Under the pieces are notes generated by a model. The model saw only the letters and a list, made by a program, of their open reading frames with translations, was not told where the DNA came from and did not search any database. Source: Streptomyces aureoverticillatus (GTDB taxonomy: Bacteria > Actinomycetota > Actinomycetes > Streptomycetales > Streptomycetaceae). Taken from it: DNA of 64,000 nt. The stretch spans positions 744,001-808,000 of the forward strand of contig NZ_BMSY01000003.1 in the NCBI RefSeq assembly GCF_014649395.1, read 5' to 3'. Within the stretch, counting starts at the first letter, position 1, and the number at the start of each line of letters is the position of its first letter. The position numbers and the translations under genes are program-made. Below, piece by piece: positions 18,686 through 28,504 of this stretch.

Positions 18686-18707
18686 TGTCCGTTAAGAGGA
18701 TTTTGTT
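18686..18707 (+). promoter_or_regulatory. Bipartite promoter-like motif, copy 2
   Basis: TGTCCGTTAAG, five bases, TTTGTT, 23 bp before the ATG at 18731. It is identical in both conserved halves and in gap length to the sequence at 10844-10865. Confidence 0.45.
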
Positions 18708-18730
18708 CGTCTTGCGCGTATCGTCACCCC

Positions 18731-19480
18731 ATGCCCACGCCATACGGATCCCGGGGCGGCATGGCCTTCGGTGCGCAGGAGCTGCGAGTGCTCCGCCGTG
18801 CTCTGGCCCACGCCCTGCACCCCAGTACCGTTCGTGTCCTTGACGACCACACCGTGCAGGCCTGCGTGCGCCTCGCCGACGACATCGACGAGGCGGTGCG
18901 CGAGGGCGCCCGGCTGCGCGCCTTCCTGGTGGCCGATCTCGCGCGCTACCGGGCGGCGCTGCCCGGCACCGCGGCCGGGTATCTGGAGCTCCTCGAGGAC
19001 GTGCTCCCCAGCGGGTACCGGCCGGACGCCGACGACCTCGCGGCGCTGCGCGCCCTGCGCGGCAATCCGCGCGCGGCCGCCCTGCTCGACCGCTGCCGGA
19101 CACTCGCGGAGGAGGCCGTACGGGAGCGCCTGGCGGCCGCCACGGAGGCCCGGAGCACCGCCGCCCGGACCACCGCGGGCAGGCCCGCGGTGCCCGCTTC
19201 CCGGCCCGCGGAGAGCGTGCCGGCGAAGGGCCGTCCCGCGGTGCCCCCGTCCCGTACCCGCCTGCTCGCCCTGCCCGGCGGGCTCACGGCCGCCGACGAG
19301 AAGACCGGCAAGGAGAAGACCGGCAAGGACCAGAAGCCCGCGCCCCGGCCGAACCCGCCCGCCGAACGCCCCGCGCCCTCGCCGGAGCGGCCCCGTCCGG
19401 TGCCCACGCCGGCCGAGGTGTTCCCGCCCAAGCGCCCCGCACCGCCCGCCGCCCCCGCGCAACGGCTCGCCGCGGGCTAG
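18731..19480 (+). CDS. Conserved-type hypothetical protein with Pro-rich tail
   Basis: I do not recognise a family in this 249-residue product. The first 135 residues are mostly helical and acidic/basic (ELRVLRRALAHALHPSTVRV, then CVRLADDIDEAVREGARLRA), and the remainder is a Pro/Ala/Lys-rich tail with an EKTGKEKTGKDQ repeat. There is no signal peptide or membrane helix. An alternative ATG lies ten codons downstream (MAFGAQEL). It is followed 13 bp later by a small membrane protein gene, probably in the same transcript. Confidence 0.6.
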   Translation: MPTPYGSRGGMAFGAQELRVLRRALAHALHPSTVRVLDDHTVQACVRLADDIDEAVREGARLRAFLVADLARYRAALPGTAAGYLELLEDVLPSGYRPDADDLAALRALRGNPRAAALLDRCRTLAEEAVRERLAAATEARSTAARTTAGRPAVPASRPAESVPAKGRPAVPPSRTRLLALPGGLTAADEKTGKEKTGKDQKPAPRPNPPAERPAPSPERPRPVPTPAEVFPPKRPAPPAAPAQRLAAG

Positions 19481-19493
19481 CTACTCTGGGGGC

Positions 19494-19673
19494 ATGGACT
19501 ACGTCTCCGCGCTCCTGCCCCCCGTAGTGATGGCCGTGTTCTTCGTCGGCCTCATCGTGACGATCGTCAAGACCCAGGGCGGCGCCAACAAGGCCAAGGA
19601 GGACGCCGCCGTCGACGCGGCGATCGCCCGCGCCGAGTCCGTCCGGCAGACCCCCAGGGCCGGCGACGCGTGA
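19494..19673 (+). CDS. Small single-pass membrane protein (59 aa)
   Basis: The product starts MDYVSALLPPVVMAVFFVGL and has one membrane helix (about residues 6-26) and a charged cytoplasmic tail with KAKEDAAVDAAIARAE, probably helical. No family name can be given. It lies 13 bp after the preceding hypothetical gene, and a strong terminator follows 74 bp later. Confidence 0.6.
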   Translation: MDYVSALLPPVVMAVFFVGLIVTIVKTQGGANKAKEDAAVDAAIARAESVRQTPRAGDA

Positions 19674-19746
19674 GCGGCCGCTGACCGCCCGACGACCGGC
19701 CGGAGGCCAGGGCCACCGGCCGCCGGACCATGGGGGCGCCGCCCCC

Positions 19747-19784
19747 GGCGTACGACTCGACACCGAGTCGTACGCCCTTTTTGT
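19747..19784 (+). terminator. Intrinsic terminator
   Basis: A perfect 13-bp stem (ggcgtacgactcg with its complement) closes a four-base loop acac and is followed by c and ttttt. It ends the transcription unit of the two small genes at 18731-19673, before the BlaI-type repressor. Confidence 0.85.
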
Positions 19785-19849
19785 TGCGGAAATGACCGGT
19801 ATGCCACGTCCATCACGTCATTAGGGGCCTCGCCCACTATTGTTCAACC

Positions 19850-20371
19850 GTGCCTCGCCCATTGGGAGAACTCGAAGACGCAGTGATGACCCGGGTGTGG
19901 GAGTGGAACCGCCCCGTGACCGTTCGAGAAGTCCTGGAAGATCTCCAGCAGGAACGGTCCATCGCGTACACGACCGTCATGACCGTTTTGGACAATCTCC
20001 ATCAGAAGGGCTGGGTGCGCCGCGAGGCGGAAGGCCGGGCCTATCGATATGAGGCGGTCTCCACCCGCGCCGCGTACGCCGCCGCCCTGATGAACGAAGC
20101 CTGGTCGCAGAGCGACAACCCGGCGGCCGCTCTCGTCGCCTTCTTCGGGATGATGTCGCCGCAGCAGCGGGAAGCGCTGAGCGACGCCGTTCGCATGGTG
20201 GAAGGCGACACGGTTCGCATGGAAGGCGACGCGGATCGCAAGGCCGAAGCCGAAGCCGAGCGCAAGGCCGAAGCCGAAGCGGATCGAAGGACCGAAGCCG
20301 AAGCCGGGGGCGAACGCGAGGCGGAAGGCGAGCAGAACCCCGGAGGCTCCGGGCCGGGGTCCGAGCGATAG
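19850..20371 (+). CDS. BlaI/MecI/CopY-family transcriptional repressor
   Basis: The 173-residue protein has the penicillinase-repressor winged helix near the N-terminus: MPRPLGELEDAVMTRVWEW, VREVLEDLQQERSIAYTTVM and VLDNLHQKGWVRREAEG. In BlaI systems a membrane M56 protease cleaves the repressor; no such gene is next to it here. The C-terminal 55 residues are a charged repeat (RKAEAEAERKAEAEADRR) encoded by near-tandem 24-bp DNA units, unlike normal BlaI proteins of about 120-130 residues. It starts with GTG close to a lower-GC promoter region. Confidence 0.85.
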   Translation: MPRPLGELEDAVMTRVWEWNRPVTVREVLEDLQQERSIAYTTVMTVLDNLHQKGWVRREAEGRAYRYEAVSTRAAYAAALMNEAWSQSDNPAAALVAFFGMMSPQQREALSDAVRMVEGDTVRMEGDADRKAEAEAERKAEAEADRRTEAEAGGEREAEGEQNPGGSGPGSER

Positions 20372-20380
20372 CGTCCGCTC

Positions 20381-21016
20381 ATGCCAGCACAGCCCGACGA
20401 ACTCCCGCAGGCGCCCGACGAACTCCCGCAGGTGCCCGGCGAACTCGACCGGGCGCCCGGCGAACTCGGGTCGCGCGGCCCGCTCCCGGCAAATGCGGTC
20501 TCCGTACGCCGGGCCCGCACCACCGATGTGCCCGCGGTGCGGGCGCTGCTCGACCCGTACGTCAGCCGGGGCATCCTCCTCGACAAAGCGACCGTCACGC
20601 TTTACGAGGACATCCAGGAGTTCTGGGTCGCGGAACGCACGGACGACCACGGCAAAGCGGGGGCGGTGGTCGGCTGCGGCGCGTTGCACGTGATGTGGGA
20701 AGACCTCGCCGAAGTGCGCACCTTGGCGGTGAATCCACAGGTCAAGGGCGCGGGCGTGGGCCATCGGCTGCTCGGTGAGTTGCTCCGGACCGCCCGCTGG
20801 CTCGGTGTCCGGCGGGTTTTCTGCCTCACCTTCGAAGTGGACTTCTTCGCCAAGCACGGCTTCGTGGAGATCGGCGAGACACCCGTCGATACCGTCGACA
20901 CAGATGTCTACAGCGAGCTGCTGCGTTCCTATGACGAGGGCGTCGCGGAGTTCCTCGGCCTCGAACGAGTGAAACCGAACACCTTGGGCAACAGCCGGAT
21001 GCTTCTGCATCTGTGA
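20381..21016 (+). CDS. GNAT-family amino-acid N-acetyltransferase (N-acetylglutamate synthase-like)
   Basis: The GNAT domain begins near residue 40 (VSVRRARTTDVPAVRALLD) and holds the acetyl-CoA motif NPQVKGAGVGHRLL and VFCLTFEVDFFAKHGF. The pattern matches stand-alone ArgA-like N-acetylglutamate synthases of actinobacteria that feed arginine synthesis. The first 35 residues are a run of imperfect seven-residue repeats (APDELPQ, VPGELDR) from tandem 21-bp DNA units and may not be part of the fold. It starts nine bases after the BlaI-type gene stop, so the two may be co-transcribed. Lsr2 follows 225 bp later. Confidence 0.75.
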   Translation: MPAQPDELPQAPDELPQVPGELDRAPGELGSRGPLPANAVSVRRARTTDVPAVRALLDPYVSRGILLDKATVTLYEDIQEFWVAERTDDHGKAGAVVGCGALHVMWEDLAEVRTLAVNPQVKGAGVGHRLLGELLRTARWLGVRRVFCLTFEVDFFAKHGFVEIGETPVDTVDTDVYSELLRSYDEGVAEFLGLERVKPNTLGNSRMLLHL

Positions 21017-21167
21017 TCGTGACCGAGCTATTCCGGGCAGTCACCTGCCCAGGTGCCCTATGTCCGAAACGCGCATGTTTCCCGGGATCTCGTGGAGCCG
21101 GTCTCTCCCAGGGGTTTGTGTTTTTCCAAGAAAAGCGGTTTGCTTTCCGACGTACTGCAGTGCTGCA

Positions 21168-21173
21168 TATAAC
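21168..21173 (+). promoter_or_regulatory. Candidate -10 element for lsr2
   Basis: TATAAC stands out in an AT-rich patch about 70 bp before the lsr2 start. No clear -35 hexamer at normal spacing is visible. The 225-bp gap also holds several short inverted repeats and is richer in A and T than the rest of the window. Confidence 0.3.
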
Positions 21174-21241
21174 AGGGGGCGGGGAATCGGCGGCTCACGC
21201 CGCATGGTCCGGCCCTGAAGTTATCGATGAAAGGAAATCCG

Positions 21242-21577
21242 GTGGCACAGAAGGTTCAGGTCCTTCTTGTCGATGACCTCGACGGCGGCGAGGCGGACGA
21301 GACCGTGACGTTCGCGCTGGACGGCAAGACGTACGAGATCGATCTCACCACCGCGAACGCCGACAAGCTCCGCGGTCTTCTCGAGCCGTACGTCAAGGGC
21401 GGCCGTCGGACCGGAGGCCGCTCCAGCGGGCGCGGCAAGTCGCGGGCCGCCGCTTCGGGCGGCAGCCAGGACACGGCGCAGATTCGCGCGTGGGCGAAGG
21501 ACAACGGCTTCGAGGTCAACGACCGCGGCCGCGTCCCCGCGTCCATTCGCGAGGCCTACGAGAAGGCCAACGGCTGA
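21242..21577 (+). CDS. lsr2: Nucleoid-associated protein Lsr2
   Basis: Lsr2 is the actinobacterial H-NS analogue that coats AT-rich DNA and silences foreign genes and many specialised-metabolism clusters. The 111-residue product shows the N-terminal dimerisation domain (QKVQVLLVDDLDGGEADETV) and the C-terminal AT-hook-like RGR (residues 95-97) within NDRGRVPASIREAY. The GTG is chosen over an ATG five codons upstream because aaagga at 21229-21235 then acts as ribosome site and the protein starts like other Lsr2 proteins. Its last 22 bases overlap the convergent gene. Confidence 0.95.
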   Translation: MAQKVQVLLVDDLDGGEADETVTFALDGKTYEIDLTTANADKLRGLLEPYVKGGRRTGGRSSGRGKSRAAASGGSQDTAQIRAWAKDNGFEVNDRGRVPASIREAYEKANG

Positions 21578-22197
21578 CTGCTCGTGCGCCACAGCCGGAC
21601 CCGGTGGCACTGTGTTGCCGCCGTGTCCACGAGGCGTACGAGATCGGAGCCCGCGGCGGAGCCGGAATGGGGGTCGGTTCCGCTGCCGCCCGTGCACAGG
21701 GCCGCGCTCGGCGCCAGGGCAGGCACGGCCGTCAGGGACGGCAGCGTCGCCTCCACCTCGTAGCCGGGCTCGGGGGGCCGCAGCCACACGGCGGCCCCTC
21801 GCGGACCCGCCATGCCAGGAGGGGTGGGCGCGTCGACCAGGCCGCCCGCGCCGATCGCCGTCAGGTCCAGGGGGATGCCCCCCCACTCCAGCCAGTCGAG
21901 CAGCCCCGGCAGCTCGTCCGCGCTGCCCGCGGCCACGAACAGCCGCATCGTCTCCCCGTGCAGAGCCACGGGCGCCCTCGGCCCCAGCCGCCGCAGCGAC
22001 GCGAAGCCCGCCTCGGCCGGCAGCTCGAGCACGTCGAAGCGCAGCCCCGTGAGCAGCCGGACGTCCGGCCCGGGAGTCACGGCCCAGCCCAGGCCGTTCT
22101 CGTACCAGCACCTGACCGCCGCCGGATCCCACGGGGCCGCCGCGCGTACGTCGCGCGGGTCGGCCGGGGGCCTGGGGTGAGGAACGCTGAGGGCCAT
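21556..22197 (-). CDS. Hypothetical protein of the SCO3374 type
   Basis: This 213-residue protein sits between lsr2 and clpC, as the SCO3374-type gene does in other Streptomyces as I recall it. Visible are CWYENGLGWAVTPGPDVRLL and FDVLELPAEAGFASLRRLGP, which resemble the N-terminal part of bifunctional primase/polymerase (prim-pol) domains, but I see no catalytic acidic triad. Function is unknown. The ATG start has no strong ribosome site nearby. It converges on lsr2 with a 22-bp overlap. Confidence 0.7.
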   Translation of the reverse strand: MALSVPHPRPPADPRDVRAAAPWDPAAVRCWYENGLGWAVTPGPDVRLLTGLRFDVLELPAEAGFASLRRLGPRAPVALHGETMRLFVAAGSADELPGLLDWLEWGGIPLDLTAIGAGGLVDAPTPPGMAGPRGAAVWLRPPEPGYEVEATLPSLTAVPALAPSAALCTGGSGTDPHSGSAAGSDLVRLVDTAATQCHRVRLWRTSSQPLAFS

Positions 22198-22422
22198 GCC
22201 CGGAGCAACAGCGCGAGGCACACTGGGGTTACGGCTCCCGTCACGCTGCGTGCCCTGGTGGATGCGTAGGGTGGTGTCCCAGGGGGCGTGATGGCGTACT
22301 TCGCGGCGCAAGGGTGTTCGCCCGTAGCGGAGGGAACCGGTGCGCGCCGCATGGAGTGTCAGTGCATACGGGTAAGACATCCCTAGTGGGGAGGGGCGAC
22401 ACGCAGCGTTCAGGTGTCTCAC

Positions 22423-22436
22423 GTTCGCCAACGGCG
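22423..22436 (+). promoter_or_regulatory. ClgR-type operator upstream of clpC
   Basis: GTTCGCCAACGGCG fits the published actinobacterial ClgR consensus GTTCGC-N5-GCG and the core CGCYNANRGCG at every fixed position. It lies about 230 bp before the clpC start in a 466-bp gene-free stretch. ClgR activates clp and lon genes in Streptomyces and corynebacteria. The rest of the stretch contains a small hairpin (ggggagcgtcccc near 22617) and no convincing gene. Confidence 0.6.
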
Positions 22437-22663
22437 TACTCATGGCGAGGGTAACTGCTTGGCCTGCGGGAACATCGTCTCGCACCATCAGGTTGGAGCA
22501 TGTGTCGGCGTATGAGTCAGGAAGCGTTCCCTACCGTAGTGAGGGTGATCCGGACGGGTGTCGGCAGTTGGAATGAGCGGTCCCCGCTTGCGGGACTAAG
22601 CTGCGGAAGGACAGGGAGGGGAGCGTCCCCTTACTGCCTGACCGCTCTGAGGAGCGATTAACG

Positions 22664-25186
<2,523 letters not shown>

Positions 25187-25206
25187 CCCTTCCAGGGCAC
25201 GCTTGT

Positions 25207-25250
25207 GGGGCTGCCTCGGACCGTTTCGTACGGTCTGGGGCAGCCCCTTT
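25207..25250 (+). terminator. Intrinsic terminator after clpC
   Basis: The arms ggggctgcctcggaccgt and its near-complement form an 18-bp stem with two interruptions and a five-base loop, followed by ttt. It lies between clpC and the convergent NACHT gene, whose stop codon begins at the end of this structure, so it may serve both directions. Confidence 0.75.
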
Positions 25251-28200
25251 CAGTTGTTCGGTTGTGCGGGTGGGATGTTCCAGTAGCTGTTGCCGACCTC
25301 GACTTCCGCGTACGGGAAGAGCTCTACGTAGCGGTCGGCAGGCAAGTAGTGAGTGCTCGGGGGCGCAATGGTGACCTTGCGTACGTTGGGGAACACCCGA
25401 GGCAGGTCGGAGAGGTCTTCTGCGCCGTGGAGCACCCAGAGGCGGAGATTTTCGATACTGGGCAGAGCGGGCGCGCCCTGGAACTCAGGCAGCATCAAGC
25501 GATGCAGCAGGAGGTCATTGAGGAACGGGTGTGTGGCCAGTTCTTCGAAGTCCCGAGTGGTCAGCCTGCATTGTCCCTTGTCCAGGTTGAGGCGGCTGAG
25601 CGTCGGCCAGTGTGAGAGGCCTTTCAGACCGCACGTACCGATGGCTCCGGGCCCGAGGAAAAGGCTGTTCAACGGGGCTTCCACAGGTAGCCGCGTGGTG
25701 AGATCGTCGCCGTTCAGGGTGTTACTGATGCCCAGTATGTGCAGAGAGCTCAGGTGCTTCAGCCCCGGTACATCGCCGGCCTCGCCGCCAAGTCGCAGTT
25801 CCAGCCACCGCAAGTCCAGTTCGGCCAATGGCCCGAGATCGATCGGCCGAGTGCAGTTGGACAAGCTGAGCGTCATGAGATGGCGCAAGCGTAAGAAGGG
25901 GCGGAGGTCGTCCAACACTGGATTGTCGAGGACGGTCAACTGCTTGAGAGCGTCTGGATCGACGAAGGTGAGCAGTTCCTGAGCGGTGTACGAGCCGGAA
26001 ATGCTGAGGGCGGGATGCGGGCACAAACGTCGCAGGGCTTCTGCCTGGTCCCTGGTCCTGGCGGTGAGGAACATTCCTCGGCGCGCGACGTGAGAGATCA
26101 CCTCATCGACGAATTCGTCGGTGTCGAACTCGCCCCAGGCAGACAGCAACTGTCCGGCGATCCTGCGGTCCGGGTGGTCCCGGAACCGCTTCAGCACGGG
26201 CAGTGCGTACTCCTTGCCCACCAGCCGGGCCGTATGCACCACCCCTAGAGCCTCGTCCTCTGAAAGACCCTCCGGACCTGGCAGCAACTCGAGGACCAAG
26301 GGCCCCGCCTCTGCGAGGATCTGGGCCTCCGCCGCCGTACGCGGCGGTATCAGGCCCGCCGCCCGGGCCTCGACCTCCTCCCGTACCCGCGGGTCCAGCG
26401 ACGTCGCGTCCTCCAGGCAGGCCAGGGCCAGCAGGCTTACGCGAGGGCCGTGGTCGGACGCCAGGATCTGTCTGAGCAGGCGGGCCCGTTCCGTGGGGCG
26501 GGCGTGGGCCACGGCCATGCGGATGACGTCCTCCCACTGGGGGTCACCGGCGTGGCTGACCAGGGCGTCCAGGTGGCCCTCGGCCACCGCGGCCCGCGCG
26601 CCCAAGTAGTCCTGGAACGTGCGGTGGACGAAATGGACGACGCCGGGGGCCGGTTCGCGCAGGAGGCCACTGCGGAGCAGGAGGTGGGGGAAGACGGCCG
26701 AGGCGTCGCCCTGCTCGGCGGCGGAGGCGATGTTCGGGAGGGCCCGCTCCAGCAAGAGCAGCGCACCGTCGTGGTCCATTTCCGTGCGGCCGCAGAGGAT
26801 CAGGCTGTAGGCGAGGGACTGGAGGAGTTCGAGCTGGGCCTCCTCGCTCAGGTCGATGCCGTCCGGTGCGCCCATGCCGCGTTCGCGGTCGCGGCGGGTG
26901 AGGAGCATGGAGAGGGCCGCGTCGTACAAGGACTTGCGGCCCTGTGGCAGGAAGCCCCGGCGCTCGCGGTGCAGGGCGCAGATCAGGCCGCACATGAGGG
27001 GGTTGGTGGCCATCCGGGCCAGATCGCGCTTGGCGCGCAGTGCGGTGAGGAGCTGCTCGGCGTACGGCTGGGCGTCCGCCGCGGTGTGCCAGCGGTGCAC
27101 GAACGTGGCGACGTCGGCGCGGTTCATCGGGGCGAGAACCAGTTCGCGGAAGTCGCGGTCGGCGAGCCAGGTGGGGCGGACGGCCGTGGGCCGGGAGGTG
27201 ACCAGCCACTGGTTGGCCGGGTAGGCGTGGGTGAGGTCGAGGAGCCAGTCGCGGGTGCGGGTGCGATCGGCGGCGGGGACCTCGTCGATGCCGTCGATCA
27301 TGACGAGACCGCGGCCGGAGCGGAGGATGCCCGAGGCCCAGCCGTCGGGCGCGGTGTGCGGGCAGCCGACGGCGGTGAGGAAAGCATCGGCGGAGGGGAG
27401 GGTTCCGGTTCTGAGCAGCGTACGTAAGGGGAGTACGAACGGGACGCGGTCGGCGACGGACGGGGTGCGCGTGGCCCGGGTGCGGGTGGCGGTGCTGACG
27501 GCGAGCCACTGGACGAGGGTCGTCTTGCCGGAGCCCGCGTCGCCGCGCAGCAGCACGCGGGGGTGTTCGGCGAGGGCCGTGTCGGCGGGGAGCCGGCCGG
27601 TGACGGGGCCGGTGTCGGGCAGGCCGTCGAGGCCCTCGTGCGGGCGGCTGTCGGCGGTGGTCGCCTCCAGGCTCAGGTACGCGACTTCCAGGGGCCAGCG
27701 GTCGGGGGACTCGCGCAGGTCGATGCCGTAGATGGTGATGCGGTTGTGCTTCTCGGCGATGTGGTCGAGGTAGCGGCGCTCGAACTCGGCGGCTGCCGTG
27801 TCCGGGCGGAGGTTACGGGCGATCAACTCGTCAAGTTTGGCTATCAGTTCCGCCTGGGCGCGGGTCTGCTCCACCAGGGTGCGGGCGACGAAGGTGGAGC
27901 GTTGCGTGAAGAAGTGGACGACGTGGACGCAGGCCAGCTCGGTGAGGGAGTCGAGGAGGACGGCGGCGTCGGCGGAGAGGTGGGTCGGGGCGGGAGCGCG
28001 GGTGCGGAGCTCGCGGGCGAGTGCCGCGTGGCCGAGACGTACCGCCTGGACGTCGTCCATCTCCAGGTCGCCGAGGGCGAGGAGGGTGCGGGCGAGCGCG
28101 TCGGCGACCGCGGTCTCCTCGTCCGGCGGGCAGGCGGTCTCACCGGGCGCGGCGAGCGCCCTCCGCACCAGCTGGGCGGCCAGTTTCCGTACGTCGGGCT

Positions 28201-28360
28201 CCGTGAGGGCGCGCTTCTCGCCCCGGAAGGAGAGGAGGGAGGCGAGGCGTACGGGTCTGTCGGTGAGGCCCGCGCCGGGGCCGTCCTGACGGAACAGCTT
28301 CTTCAGGAGCGGCGCCACGGCGGTGGTCGCCAGCCGGGTGCCGAGCAGTGCCGGATCCAT
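25250..28360 (-). CDS. NACHT-domain NTPase with C-terminal LRR-like region (bacterial NLR-like), copy A
   Basis: This 1036-residue STAND ATPase has a helical N-terminal domain (1-235), a NACHT module with Walker A GDAGSGKT (273-280) and Walker B LVMIDGIDE (352-360), the arginine-containing WLVTSRP sensor, NPLMCGLICALHRERRGFLP, a helical repeat region (about 560-780) and a leucine-rich repeat-like C-terminus from about 780 (LKQLTVLDNPVLDDLRPFLR). Bacterial NACHT proteins are NLR relatives, several of which defend against phages. It has two TTA leucine codons, at L312 and L823. No separate effector domain is recognised. It follows copy B by 144 bp on the same strand, and the LRR part is lower in GC than its surroundings. 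Confidence 0.88.
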   Translation of the reverse strand: MDPALLGTRLATTAVAPLLKKLFRQDGPGAGLTDRPVRLASLLSFRGEKRALTEPDVRKLAAQLVRRALAAPGETACPPDEETAVADALARTLLALGDLEMDDVQAVRLGHAALARELRTRAPAPTHLSADAAVLLDSLTELACVHVVHFFTQRSTFVARTLVEQTRAQAELIAKLDELIARNLRPDTAAAEFERRYLDHIAEKHNRITIYGIDLRESPDRWPLEVAYLSLEATTADSRPHEGLDGLPDTGPVTGRLPADTALAEHPRVLLRGDAGSGKTTLVQWLAVSTATRTRATRTPSVADRVPFVLPLRTLLRTGTLPSADAFLTAVGCPHTAPDGWASGILRSGRGLVMIDGIDEVPAADRTRTRDWLLDLTHAYPANQWLVTSRPTAVRPTWLADRDFRELVLAPMNRADVATFVHRWHTAADAQPYAEQLLTALRAKRDLARMATNPLMCGLICALHRERRGFLPQGRKSLYDAALSMLLTRRDRERGMGAPDGIDLSEEAQLELLQSLAYSLILCGRTEMDHDGALLLLERALPNIASAAEQGDASAVFPHLLLRSGLLREPAPGVVHFVHRTFQDYLGARAAVAEGHLDALVSHAGDPQWEDVIRMAVAHARPTERARLLRQILASDHGPRVSLLALACLEDATSLDPRVREEVEARAAGLIPPRTAAEAQILAEAGPLVLELLPGPEGLSEDEALGVVHTARLVGKEYALPVLKRFRDHPDRRIAGQLLSAWGEFDTDEFVDEVISHVARRGMFLTARTRDQAEALRRLCPHPALSISGSYTAQELLTFVDPDALKQLTVLDNPVLDDLRPFLRLRHLMTLSLSNCTRPIDLGPLAELDLRWLELRLGGEAGDVPGLKHLSSLHILGISNTLNGDDLTTRLPVEAPLNSLFLGPGAIGTCGLKGLSHWPTLSRLNLDKGQCRLTTRDFEELATHPFLNDLLLHRLMLPEFQGAPALPSIENLRLWVLHGAEDLSDLPRVFPNVRKVTIAPPSTHYLPADRYVELFPYAEVEVGNSYWNIPPAQPNN

Positions 28361-28504
28361 GTGCGGTGCGCCCCCTGTGACGTGGTCCGTGAACCGTGCG
28401 CGCTGCGGTTCGGCAGCGTCTCATGGGTCCCCGGTGCGGCGGGAGTTCGCGTACCGGCCACGGGCTGCCGGGCGCGTACGTGACTGGGCTGCGGGGCGAG
28501 TACG

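Noticed and set aside
22198..22500. A short - strand gene in the clpC leader
   Set aside because: Open frames here have no ribosome site, poor codon pattern and overlap the ClgR-type operator.
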